A stretch of 64,000 bases of DNA from JBBSBY01 sp038205805 (GTDB lineage: Bacteria; Desulfobacterota; Desulfomonilia; Desulfomonilales; Desulfomonilaceae). The DNA lies in the NCBI GenBank assembly GCA_038205805.1, contig JBBRBO010000001.1, forward strand, positions 1-64,000, in the 5' to 3' direction. Below the pieces are notes generated by a model. It ran no database searches. It was not told where the DNA came from and saw nothing but the letters and a program-made list of their open reading frames with translations. Of the stretch, positions 45,967 through 54,067 are shown one piece after another. Position 1 is the stretch's first letter. Each line of letters opens with the position of its first letter. Both the position numbers and the translations under genes were made by a program.

Positions 45967-46776
45967 ATGACCACAACCACCGACTCGGCCGCAGAGGCCT
46001 TCAGAAAGATGCTGAACATTATTGCGGCCCTTCGTGCGGAGAACGGCTGCCCTTGGGATATAAAACAGACACCCCAATCGTTTCACCCTTACCTTATGGA
46101 AGAGTACCACGAGCTGATCGAGGCGCTCAACAGGGGGGATTACGACGACATCACCGATGAAATGGGGGATGTGCTCTTTATAGCCACATTTATCGCCTAC
46201 ATGTTCGAGCAGCAGGGGTTTACCAGTGTAAACGCCGTACTCGAAGGCGTGTGCGCCAAGATGATCGGCAGGCACCCACATGTCTTCGGCGACACCCACG
46301 TCAAAGACGCGGAGGACGTTATCGCCAACTGGCGCAAGATCAAGGCCACGGAGAAAAACCGGCAAAAAAAGGCATCCCTGCTGGACGGTATCCCAAGATC
46401 GCTCCCGGCCTTGTCGAGGGCGCAAAAGCTCACGAAGAGGGCCGCCGGAGTGGGTTTTGATTGGACACGGCCCCAAGACGTCCTTGTGAAGGTCAAAGAG
46501 GAGCTGGAGGAATTCATGGAGGCCGTGGAGGACAACAACTCCGCCGGTATTCGGGAAGAATACGGGGACCTGCTTTTTGTCCTAACCAATGTGGCCAGAC
46601 ACCTGGACATTGATTCGGAAACGGCCCTTAATGAGACCTCGGATAAGTTCGAGCAACGCTTTCGCTTCATCGAATTGCGCCTAAAAGCGCAAGGAAAGAC
46701 CCTGGAAGAGGCGACCTTGACAGAAATGGACGCACTCTGGGATGAGGCAAAAAAGCAGGCGTCGGCGAAGAAGTAA
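45967..46776 (+). CDS. mazG: MazG nucleoside triphosphate pyrophosphohydrolase
   Basis: MazG hydrolyses NTPs and dNTPs to monophosphates, with roles in nucleotide-pool sanitising and in (p)ppGpp control. Two MazG domains are visible. The first has NGCPWDIKQT, EEYHELIEAL and ITDEMGDVLF; the second has KEELEEFMEAVEDN and REEYGDLLFVL. Length (269 aa) is normal. The gene ends ASAKK with the stop TAA lying inside the left end of a dispersed repeat copy. Its ribosome-binding site is weak. Confidence 0.93.
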   Translation: MTTTTDSAAEAFRKMLNIIAALRAENGCPWDIKQTPQSFHPYLMEEYHELIEALNRGDYDDITDEMGDVLFIATFIAYMFEQQGFTSVNAVLEGVCAKMIGRHPHVFGDTHVKDAEDVIANWRKIKATEKNRQKKASLLDGIPRSLPALSRAQKLTKRAAGVGFDWTRPQDVLVKVKEELEEFMEAVEDNNSAGIREEYGDLLFVLTNVARHLDIDSETALNETSDKFEQRFRFIELRLKAQGKTLEEATLTEMDALWDEAKKQASAKK

Positions 46777-46972
46777 TATCGGGGAGAACCTTCTTGAAAG
46801 AAGTTTCTCCCCAAACCCCTCTCCAAGAACTTCCACTATTGCCGAAACCGGCGTTTCTCGAGGAGAAAATGCCGATTTCGGCAATTGTGGAACATTCTTA
46901 GATAGCAGTTAGGTAAACCTATAGTACAAAAACGCGCTTCGTCGCTATTCCTCGTTTCAAAGCGCATCGGTA
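46766..46972 (+). repeat. Dispersed 221-bp repeat family, near-complete copy
   Basis: Starts GAAGAAGTAATATCGGGG at the mazG stop. It has both hairpins: GGGGAGAACCTTCTTGAAAG with its facing TTTCTCCCC, and GCCGAAACCGGCGTTTCTC facing GGAGAAAATGCCG then ATTTCGGC. It ends in GCGCATCGGTA (46962-46972), the exact complement partner of the left terminus TACCRATGCGC of the family. Confidence 0.85.
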
Positions 46973-46978
46973 TAAGAG

Positions 46979-47014
46979 TTGGGGAGAAGCCGCTTATACG
47001 CAGCTTCCCCCCAA
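46979..47014 (-). terminator. Terminator hairpin after rplY
   Basis: On the minus strand TTGGGGGGAAGCTGC pairs with the facing GCGGCTTCTCCCCAA around GTATAA. It follows the rplY stop by about 25 bases. Confidence 0.6.
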
Positions 47015-47038
47015 AATATTTGCGCAGTGCGATGAAGT

Positions 47039-47662
47039 CTACGCTTCGGCGGGGGGTGGTGTCTCTTCCGGAGCTTCTTCCTCCGTTTCCTCGGTTTCCT
47101 TGCGCTGGGTCAGGATTGTGGCCACCGCCAAGCTGGGGTCCATGAGGGGTTTCACGCCTTCGGGGAGTATAATTTCCTCCACATGGATGGAGTGCCCAAG
47201 ATCAAGATTCGACACATCCACTTCGATCTTTTCCGGGATGTTGTTGGGCAGGGTCTCGATCCTGAGTTCACGAAGAATAATCTGGAATGAGCCGCCTTTT
47301 TCCACACCGATGGGCTCTCCTACGAATTCCAGGTGAGCCGAGACTTCGATGGTTTCATCCATGCGGATCTCGAGGAAATCCATATGCAGAATGGCTCCGT
47401 CGATGGGTCTGATGTGTCGGTCTTTGAGCATGGCCTTGCGGGAGACCACACCCGAATCCGTGTTGATATTGAGATCAAAGATGGCGTTTGCGCCTTCTTT
47501 TTCCAGGAGCTTCCTGAATTCGTGCAAGCCGACACTTATGGAGATGGGCTCGGATTTTCTCCCGTAGAGAATGGCGGGCGCTTTCCCGGTTGCTCGTAGT
47601 CTACGTGCGGGGCCTTTTCCGTATTCATTGCGCTTGTCAACTTCCAATGTAATCGTGTGCAT
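47039..47662 (-). CDS. rplY: 50S ribosomal protein L25/CTC form
   Basis: The long (CTC) form of L25, binding 5S rRNA. The N-terminal L25 domain has EVDKRNEYGKGPARRLRATG and the phrase PAILYGRKSEPISISV. The C-terminal TL5 domain has HMDFLEIRMDETIEVSAHLE and LGHSIHVEEIILPEGV. The tail is Glu/Pro-rich. The ATG at 47662 has GGAGG upstream; the frame runs 42 codons further without a site. It begins 14 bases after the prs stop. Confidence 0.93.
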   Translation of the reverse strand: MHTITLEVDKRNEYGKGPARRLRATGKAPAILYGRKSEPISISVGLHEFRKLLEKEGANAIFDLNINTDSGVVSRKAMLKDRHIRPIDGAILHMDFLEIRMDETIEVSAHLEFVGEPIGVEKGGSFQIILRELRIETLPNNIPEKIEVDVSNLDLGHSIHVEEIILPEGVKPLMDPSLAVATILTQRKETEETEEEAPEETPPPAEA

Positions 47663-47675
47663 TCCAAGTCCTCCA

Positions 47676-48620
47676 TTATATGAAAAGCTCCGACACGGAG
47701 ACCTCTCGATGTATTCTGCTGATAGCCTCTCCCAGAAGAGGCGCCACAGATTCCACTTGCAGCTTGTCGCATGATGCGAGTTTTTCATCCGTGGGAATCG
47801 TATCCGTGATGAACAACTTCTTAATCGGTGAGTTATTGAGGCGTTCGACCGCGGAACCTGATAGGACCGGGTGTGTGCAACAGGCGAATATGCTGCGTGC
47901 GCCGGCTTTCTCTAGGGCTTCGGCCGCCTTCACGAGGGTGCCGGCCGTATCAACCATGTCATCCAAGAGGATGGCGTCATTCCCGGAGACATCGCCGATG
48001 ACGTTCATAACCTCGGATTCGTTGGGTTTTGCGCGACGTTTGTCGATGATGGCAAGGTTGCTTCCCAGACGTTTTGCGAATGCGCGGGCTCGCTCGACGC
48101 CACCGGCGTCCGGTGAGACGACGGTGCATTCTCCGGGCCTGTGATCCACTTTGATGGCCTCTGCCAGGAGCGGGTTTGCGTAGAGATGGTCCACCGGGAT
48201 GTTGAAAAACCCCTGGATCTGCCCTGCGTGTAAGTCGATAGTGAGGACGCGGTCCGCTCCCGCAGCGGTGATGATGTCTGCTTTAAGCTTTGCCGTAATG
48301 GGAGCGCGGCTGGCTACCTTGCGATCCTGTCGAGCATACCCATAGAAAGGTATGACGGCGGTGACGCGGCTCGCCGAGGCCCGCTTGAGCGCGTCAATCA
48401 TAATGAGGAGTTCCATTATGTTGTCATTGACGGGCCGGCATGTGGATTGAATGACGAACACGTCCATGCCGCGGACGTTCTCCCGAAACTCCACTTGGAT
48501 TTCGCCGTCACTGAACGATCCCACGTAAGCGGCGCCGAGTGGAATACCCATGTATCTGGTGATGGCTTCGGCAAGCTTTCTATTGGAGTTTCCGGCGAAG
48601 ATTTTAAGACCGACCCTCAT
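47676..48620 (-). CDS. prs: Ribose-phosphate pyrophosphokinase
   Basis: Prs makes PRPP from ribose-5-phosphate and ATP. Signatures are FAGNSNRKLAEAITRYMG at the start, FSDGEIQVEFRENVRG, VIPFYGYARQDRKVASRAP and the PRPP-binding loop LLDDMVDTAGTLVKAAEAL. The ATG at 48620 has GAGG upstream; the frame extends 21 codons further. prs followed by rplY is a common arrangement. Confidence 0.95.
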   Translation of the reverse strand: MRVGLKIFAGNSNRKLAEAITRYMGIPLGAAYVGSFSDGEIQVEFRENVRGMDVFVIQSTCRPVNDNIMELLIMIDALKRASASRVTAVIPFYGYARQDRKVASRAPITAKLKADIITAAGADRVLTIDLHAGQIQGFFNIPVDHLYANPLLAEAIKVDHRPGECTVVSPDAGGVERARAFAKRLGSNLAIIDKRRAKPNESEVMNVIGDVSGNDAILLDDMVDTAGTLVKAAEALEKAGARSIFACCTHPVLSGSAVERLNNSPIKKLFITDTIPTDEKLASCDKLQVESVAPLLGEAISRIHREVSVSELFI

Positions 48621-48837
48621 GAGAGGCATCCTCAAAAATGTGGTTGAATTGCCAATAGTAAACCGCAACGGGCGTGGTGTCAACGCCTATTTCCGCCGCC
48701 GGCGACACCTTGTGGTCGCATGACAAATATTCTGCGATCTTCACGGAGAGAACCGGGGACATTGAGCCTCGCCCGGTATTTCGCAAGCGGCCGGCGCGCT
48801 ATGCCGTTACGCTTCTCCTAGTGGGGAAGCGCCGCGC

Positions 48838-49215
48838 CTAGTCCGCCATAGGACGGGGAACCATCGAGATGTACGCCACCAGAAGAGGCACAGAGACAAG
48901 GACTCCTCCAATGAAAATCGCCGCAGTTATCCACGGGGATTGTATCTTCAACCAAGCCAAGTAGGATTCCAGCAGCGGTCCCGCGAAAAAGCACATGTTC
49001 GCCGCAAGACCGCCCAGAAGATAATAGGTAAGGAGAAAAGGATTCAATACGGACCTGTGCGTCATCGGAGTAACGACAAACCACAACAGTACCAAAAGGA
49101 GAATATTATACACGATGCGGAGCTTCTCCCACTTGATGAAGACGGCCCGTGCGATCAGCATAGTGCGCACCGGAGGAGAATCTGCCGGTTCAATGGGCGA
49201 ACGTTTCATAGACAT
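48838..49215 (-). CDS. Small uncharacterised membrane protein
   Basis: About 125 residues with four predicted membrane helices (roughly 36-55, 62-82, 92-110 and 115-125 region ends) after a basic cytoplasmic start. AGGTGAG lies 8 bases before the ATG at 49215; a GTG at 49227 directly after the upstream gene's stop is alternative. No family recognised. It is co-directional with the DUF2905 gene, which ends just before it. Confidence 0.6.
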   Translation of the reverse strand: MSMKRSPIEPADSPPVRTMLIARAVFIKWEKLRIVYNILLLVLLWFVVTPMTHRSVLNPFLLTYYLLGGLAANMCFFAGPLLESYLAWLKIQSPWITAAIFIGGVLVSVPLLVAYISMVPRPMAD

Positions 49216-49227
49216 GGTTGCACTCAC

Positions 49228-49461
49228 CTATTTCCGCATGAACCACAGCGCCACGTTCAGGAGTATTGTGAGCGCCACGCTGATGATAATGCTCGTCACA
49301 ATGGGAAAGCTGAAGGCAAACCCCGGCCGCTCATACTTCAGGTCGCCGGGGAAATTCCCCAAAGGGAGACCGGATTTCCCCAAGAGAAAGACGACGACGC
49401 CCACGACCACAAGACCCAAGCCGATCAAGATGAGTATTTTACTGAAACTCGGCATGTCCAT
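49228..49461 (-). CDS. DUF2905-family membrane protein
   Basis: A 77-residue two-helix membrane protein matching the DUF2905 pattern: LILIGLGLVVVGVVVFLLGK then LPLGNFPGDLKYERPGFAFS then a second helix ending in LLNVALWFMRK. GGGAGG lies 8 bases before the ATG at 49461. Function unknown. Forms a likely pair with the following small membrane-protein gene. Confidence 0.85.
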   Translation of the reverse strand: MDMPSFSKILILIGLGLVVVGVVVFLLGKSGLPLGNFPGDLKYERPGFAFSFPIVTSIIISVALTILLNVALWFMRK

Positions 49462-49497
49462 TATGCGCCCTCCCAGGTTCGTGTGGCGACGGTTTAA

Positions 49498-49718
49498 TAC
49501 CAATGCGCAGCCAAAGAAGTAATATCGGGGAGAACCTTCTTGAAAGAAGGCTTCTCCCCCAACTCCTCTCCAAGAACTTTCGCACTTGCCGAAACCGGCT
49601 TTTCTCAAGGAGAAAATGCCGCTTTCGGCATAATAAACATTCTCAGATAGACGTCGAAAAAACCTACCTTCCCAAAAAGAGTCATCACCAATGTTACTCG
49701 TTGGAAAGCACTTTGGTA
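49498..49718 (+). repeat. Dispersed 221-bp repeat family, complete copy
   Basis: Left terminus TACCAATGCGC, right terminus GCACTTTGGTA; as inverted repeats they match at 9 of 11 positions. First hairpin: GGGGAGAACCTTCTTG facing the AGAAGGCTTCTCCCC arm. Second hairpin: TTGCCGAAACCGGCTTTTCTC facing GGAGAAAATGCCGC then TTTCGGC. Confidence 0.9.
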
Positions 49719-49782
49719 TAAGCGAAGAAATGTATCTCACAATATGTGTTCATTGCAGCGTCAAAGTGTTCCCGGTGAACGG

Positions 49783-50643
49783 TTAGTCTGATTCCGCATC
49801 GTCCTTCAGACGCACCACGCCGTCTCGATACTCTATAAGCTCCTCCTTTACGAGGGCGTTCAGGATGCGCGATAGCCTTTCTCTATCCCCTCCAGAGATG
49901 TCGAGCGCTTCCGTCAACGACATGCTCGGTGTTTCCAGCAGCGCCTTCAGGATGCGAGCGCGGCCTTGCCGAACGGAACCCTCATACGGGGATTGCCGGT
50001 GGTAATGGGCGCTCCTGCGGTTCGGGTTGGGCACGGCTTTCTTGAGCATGACCCCGTAATCCGTGAGGGCATAATACCATGTCCGCGGCGCCCGCCGATA
50101 GAGCGTGCTTTCCACGAGGGGAAGGATGTCCCTATCGTGGACCGGCTCTTTGTCGCCAAAGAAGAAGTGAATGAACACCCTGCGGATATTCGTTTCTATA
50201 AAGACCACCGGCCGGTTGTAGGCAAAGGCCGCTATAGCGCCCGCGGTGGCCGGACCAATGCCGGGGAGTGTTATCAGCTCTTCCGGCGTGTTCGGGACAA
50301 TCCCGTTGAAGTCGGTGATTACCTTGCGAGCCGCGTCTCTCAAGGCCACAGCCCTGCGATAGTATCCCAGCCCCACCCATTCCCTAAGGACGTCCGCAGT
50401 AGAGGCGTCCGCGAGCGCCTGGAGATTGGGGAAGCGGTCCATGAATCTTGGAAACGCGGAGAGAATGCGCTCCACCTGCGTCTGCTGAAGCATCATTTCC
50501 GAGACGAGGACGCTGTAGGGATCGTGCCGCTGTCGCCAGGGCAAAGGACGGTCGTACGTGCGAAATCGCTCCAGAATAGTCCTCTGGAACTCCGACACCA
50601 GTTGCTTGGAGAGCGTGACGCTCGGTTTAGGTGGACCTTTCAT
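49783..50643 (-). CDS. MutY-like A/G-specific DNA glycosylase lacking the iron-sulfur cluster
   Basis: The HhH-GPD fold is clear: LPWRQRHDPYSVLVSEMMLQQTQ (with the SE glutamate used for adenine excision), VGLGYYRRA, TLPGIGPATAGAIAAFAYN, then FIETNIRRVF. Where MutY proteins have a catalytic Asp (DGN) this has Glu (ETN). The four cysteines of the C-terminal 4Fe-4S loop are absent: the segment reads NPNRRSAHYHRQSPYEG. The MutT-like C-terminal domain is replaced by a short winged-helix-like tail. At 286 aa it belongs to the short, clusterless branch of the family, whose substrate is not well defined. It follows the sirtuin gene by 40 bases, likely in one operon. Confidence 0.83.
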   Translation of the reverse strand: MKGPPKPSVTLSKQLVSEFQRTILERFRTYDRPLPWRQRHDPYSVLVSEMMLQQTQVERILSAFPRFMDRFPNLQALADASTADVLREWVGLGYYRRAVALRDAARKVITDFNGIVPNTPEELITLPGIGPATAGAIAAFAYNRPVVFIETNIRRVFIHFFFGDKEPVHDRDILPLVESTLYRRAPRTWYYALTDYGVMLKKAVPNPNRRSAHYHRQSPYEGSVRQGRARILKALLETPSMSLTEALDISGGDRERLSRILNALVKEELIEYRDGVVRLKDDAESD

Positions 50644-50683
50644 GTAGTTTTACCCTGCCGGGACGTCGGCCCGCGAATTCGCA

Positions 50684-51499
50684 TCAGGACGCGCCTCCGT
50701 GCTTGGCCTCACTTTTGCGGCGCCTTCTTTCCAGGATGTTTTTGAACTCCGTGATCAGGTCTTTCATGAGGGGGCTTGCTTGACCGGTGAGTGTTACGTC
50801 CATGAAACCGTCGTATGGTGTGGGGGTCATGTTCACCAGGACGAGCCGCGCTCCGTGACGCTTTGCCTCCAGGGGCGCTAAATTGGCGGGTTGAACCACC
50901 AAAGACGAGCCTATGGTAAGAAACACGTCGCAAGCGGCCGCATGCTGAAACGCCGCTTGCAGGGTGTCTTCCGGGAGCCTTTGACCAAATGCGATGGTGC
51001 CGCACTTAAGAGGACCGTTACAGTGGGGGCAATAGGGGACTACCGTTTTTTCCCGGGTCATGCGTTCATCGACTTCGTTCCGTGGCCACGCAACACCGCA
51101 ATCCAAGCACGTTACGCTATGCACCGTTCCGTGTAGCTCGTAGATGAGGTCGTTGGAATTCCCGGCCTTTTGGTGAAGCCCGTCGATGTTTTGCGTAATC
51201 AAAGCGCTGAGCCTGCCGCTTTTCTCCAGCTCTACTATCGCCTTGTGCGCCTCATTGGGTTCGGCGTCACGCATGGCGGGAAAGCGAGCGTTATCGTATT
51301 CCCAGTAGAGCTTTCGATATTTCTCGTGTGAGCGAAACTTCTGATAGGTAAGGTCTTCTTGGTTGTATCGCGACCACACTCCACCAGGTGAACGGAAATC
51401 CGGGATGCCCGATTCCGTGGATATGCCTGCGCCGGTGAACACCACGATGCGTCGTGCGTTCGCCAAGAGCTGCGCCGCGAGTTCCATTTTTTCCGTCAT
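50684..51499 (-). CDS. cobB: NAD-dependent protein deacylase (sirtuin)
   Basis: A 271-residue sirtuin with VVFTGAGISTESGIPDFR, ITQNIDGLHQKAG (catalytic His) and a zinc site CLDCG ... CPHCNGPLKC, then FGQRLPEDTL, IGSSLVVQPA and LVNMTPTPYD. It removes acyl groups from lysines using NAD. The ATG at 51499 has GGGAG upstream. First gene of a two-gene operon with the MutY-like glycosylase. Confidence 0.94.
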   Translation of the reverse strand: MTEKMELAAQLLANARRIVVFTGAGISTESGIPDFRSPGGVWSRYNQEDLTYQKFRSHEKYRKLYWEYDNARFPAMRDAEPNEAHKAIVELEKSGRLSALITQNIDGLHQKAGNSNDLIYELHGTVHSVTCLDCGVAWPRNEVDERMTREKTVVPYCPHCNGPLKCGTIAFGQRLPEDTLQAAFQHAAACDVFLTIGSSLVVQPANLAPLEAKRHGARLVLVNMTPTPYDGFMDVTLTGQASPLMKDLITEFKNILERRRRKSEAKHGGAS

Positions 51500-51547
51500 G
51501 ATATGATCTCCCGTAGAGGCGCCCTACGGCGCTTTGATTGGTAAGCT

Positions 51548-51639
51548 TACACCAATATGTAATCAAAGAAGTACTAGTAGAAAAAAGCTGCTTTGCAATA
51601 AAAGCTCCCCCTATCTTACTCTATGAAAGCACATCGGTA
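51548..51639 (+). repeat. Dispersed 221-bp repeat, internally deleted copy
   Basis: Left end ACCAATATGTAATCAAAGAA and right end GAAAGCACATCGGTA are present; both hairpins are gone. The middle reads AGCTGCTTTGCAATAAAAGC, as in the copy at 62241-62461. Confidence 0.8.
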
Positions 51640-51772
51640 GTATACGTTCCAGGTGTAATATGCGCCGTAAGCCGCTCTCCGGTGGCGGTCGTGCGGTTTT
51701 GGCCCGTGAAATACCCGTCCGTCGGCCGATGACTATTCCAATGCGCAAAAGCGATGTATATTCAATAAAAAT

Positions 51773-53959
51773 ATGCGTTCACCGAGCGAAGGGCTTCTCA
51801 AGGCCGGTGAACCGTTACTGATCCCATCTTTTTACTCCCATTACGGCGCCGTCATGTCGGATGTAAAACCCAAATTTAGAAGAGACGTCCTCAAACGGAC
51901 CTTCAGCGGTTCACACGCCGGAGCGGTCGTGCTTGAAGACCCCGTGGCGAATAAGTTTTTCCGCATTTCACCGTATGAATACGAACTGCTGAACATTCTT
52001 GACGGCACGTACACCATCCCCGAGGCCGTGGAACGCCTGAAGCTCAGGGGCCGCCATTTCACGCTCGAGCACGCGGCGCGCCTTGTGGACCAGTTTTCGC
52101 GGGCAGGATTGCTCTTGGGGACGAGCTACGGGACGTCCCAGGCGCAATCCATCTTCAAGAAACACATGGATACCGAAAAGCGTAGCAGGTCCATCCTGCA
52201 AGTGTACTATCTCTACCTGCCGCTTATCAATCCCGACGCGTTCCTGGCTAAGGCGTTGCCTATATGGCGCTTCTTCGTGAATAAGATCACTTTGACGTTT
52301 TTTTTGGCCCTTATTCCCGGCGCAGGGTATCTTTTGGTGATGGGTATTCCCAAGATGAAGGCGGAATACCTGTTTTTCTTCAACATGCGCAATCTTCTCG
52401 CCCTGTGGATTGCCATTGCGCTTGTGAAGCTGGTACATGAGTTCGCCCACGCCTTTACCGCAAAGAGCTTTGGGTTGCGTGTGCCCGAAATGGGAGTGGC
52501 GTTTCTTATCTTCTTCCCGTGCCTGTATTGCAATACCACCGCGGCTTGGCGGCTCGCCGATCGCCACGAGCGCCTTGTGATCGCTGCGGCGGGTATTATT
52601 TCCGAGTTTTTAGCCGCGGTGATCGCCACCTATATCTGGTATTTTACGCAACCGGGTCTGGTGAATTCCATAGCCTTTTACCTGATGGCAATATCCCTTG
52701 CGTCATCGTTGTTCTTTAACGGAAACCCGCTTCTCAAGCTTGACGGCTACTTTATCCTTACCGATTTACTGCAACTCCCTAACTTGCAGGGCAAATCATT
52801 CGCGCATCTGCGCTGGTTGATACAAAACCGCGCCTTGGGCGTGGATGCCGTGACGGATGTGCCGGACGGTCCGCAAAAGAAGCTCATTTACACCACATAC
52901 GGCATCGCCGCATTCACGTACCGGGTGTTCCTCTACATTGGGATAACCGCGGGCGTCTACCACCGCTTCGATAAAACCATCGGTGTGATTATGGGAATAA
53001 CCATCTTCAGCATGATGGTGATGCGACCGGTGCTGCGAACGACGGTGTCGCTCTACGCTAAGAGATCGGACATGAATTTTAGACCTCGAGGATTTGCCGT
53101 GCTCCTGGGACTCATAATCCTGGGGATTGTTCTCCTCACCCGACCGTGGTCGGACCACTCGGTGTATCCGTGTTACTTGGAATCAGGACGCACGCTCCAA
53201 CTGGCCGTTCCCGCCGATGCGCCCATCGAGAAGGTCTTTGTCCGCCAAGGGGACAGGGTGAGGGAAGGGCAGGACCTCTTCAGCTTAAATGTTATCCCCT
53301 TGGAATACATCCTCAAGCGCAAGTCCCTTGAGGAAGAGGTGATTCGCAAGAGCATTTCGATCATCGAAAGCTCACAAAAAGACTTGTGGGGATTGCCCAT
53401 TAAGTCCATCGAGCTGTCTCAGGCTCAGGATGCGGTGAGCAAGGCCAAGCTTGACCTTAGCCGCGCCCGAATCATCGCCCCTTTTGACGGAGTGATTACC
53501 CAGCTATCTCCGGCGCTTCAGTCCGGCGCTCACTTTGGGAAAGGCACGATTGTCGGGGAGATCGCCGCAACCACCGACGCCGTGGTGTACGGCTTAGTCC
53601 CTGAGAGCGACGTTTCCGGCCTCCAGGAGGGCGCTCAGGTTAAGGTGTGGTTCCCCATTGGTGAGGAGAAGACGCAACTCCTCAAGGTTACGGAGATGAG
53701 CGCATTCAAGGCCGAAGACCTGGAAGGCTCGCCCTTTTCAAGCCGATTCGGTGGGGAAATCGCCACGGAACAAAAGCAGGAGATAGCGAAAGACGCTCCA
53801 CTGGATCCCTACTACCTCTGCAAGCTGGCGTTTCCCAATGAAGAGAAGATTCCCCTTGGGGCAACGGGTCGGCTGGTTGTTCAGCATACTCCAAGGAGTC
53901 TCTTGGATCGCATCCGCGAGGCGGTCTACAAGACCTTCCACCGTGAGTTGCCCTTTTGA
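51773..53959 (+). CDS. PqqD-like / M50 metalloprotease / HlyD fusion
   Basis: A 728-residue membrane protein in three parts. Residues ~30-120 resemble the PqqD/RRE peptide-recognition fold (ISPYEYELLNILDGTYT, RLVDQFSRAGLLLG). Residues ~165-460 are a polytopic M50 site-2-protease-like domain with zinc motif HEFAHA (222-227) and NPLLKLDGYF (Asp 324). Residues ~470-700 are a HlyD-type adaptor: a membrane helix (AVLLGLIILGIVLL), lipoyl halves VRQGDRVREGQDLF and FDGVITQLSPALQSG, and a beta-barrel. The start is uncertain. The ATG at 51773 has no ribosome-binding site and its codons overlap a GTTCACCG-type inverted repeat; ATG 51854 (MSDVKPKFRRD) is an alternative. It begins the cluster that encodes the LEPR-XLL/DUF4347 protein. 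Confidence 0.83.
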   Translation: MRSPSEGLLKAGEPLLIPSFYSHYGAVMSDVKPKFRRDVLKRTFSGSHAGAVVLEDPVANKFFRISPYEYELLNILDGTYTIPEAVERLKLRGRHFTLEHAARLVDQFSRAGLLLGTSYGTSQAQSIFKKHMDTEKRSRSILQVYYLYLPLINPDAFLAKALPIWRFFVNKITLTFFLALIPGAGYLLVMGIPKMKAEYLFFFNMRNLLALWIAIALVKLVHEFAHAFTAKSFGLRVPEMGVAFLIFFPCLYCNTTAAWRLADRHERLVIAAAGIISEFLAAVIATYIWYFTQPGLVNSIAFYLMAISLASSLFFNGNPLLKLDGYFILTDLLQLPNLQGKSFAHLRWLIQNRALGVDAVTDVPDGPQKKLIYTTYGIAAFTYRVFLYIGITAGVYHRFDKTIGVIMGITIFSMMVMRPVLRTTVSLYAKRSDMNFRPRGFAVLLGLIILGIVLLTRPWSDHSVYPCYLESGRTLQLAVPADAPIEKVFVRQGDRVREGQDLFSLNVIPLEYILKRKSLEEEVIRKSISIIESSQKDLWGLPIKSIELSQAQDAVSKAKLDLSRARIIAPFDGVITQLSPALQSGAHFGKGTIVGEIAATTDAVVYGLVPESDVSGLQEGAQVKVWFPIGEEKTQLLKVTEMSAFKAEDLEGSPFSSRFGGEIATEQKQEIAKDAPLDPYYLCKLAFPNEEKIPLGATGRLVVQHTPRSLLDRIREAVYKTFHRELPF

Positions 53960-54067
53960 TCCGAGCGAGCCGGTGAATAGAGTCACAAGTCTTTAGAAAC
54001 TTTATACAACCCTTTTCGGGGGCGAGCAAACATCCGCTCGCCTGTCGTTACACATACTGGAGAAGAG

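Noticed and set aside
46766..49718. Repeated hairpin sequences considered as a CRISPR array
   Set aside because: Copies are tens of kilobases apart, about 221 bases long with terminal inverted repeats, and not separated by regular spacers.
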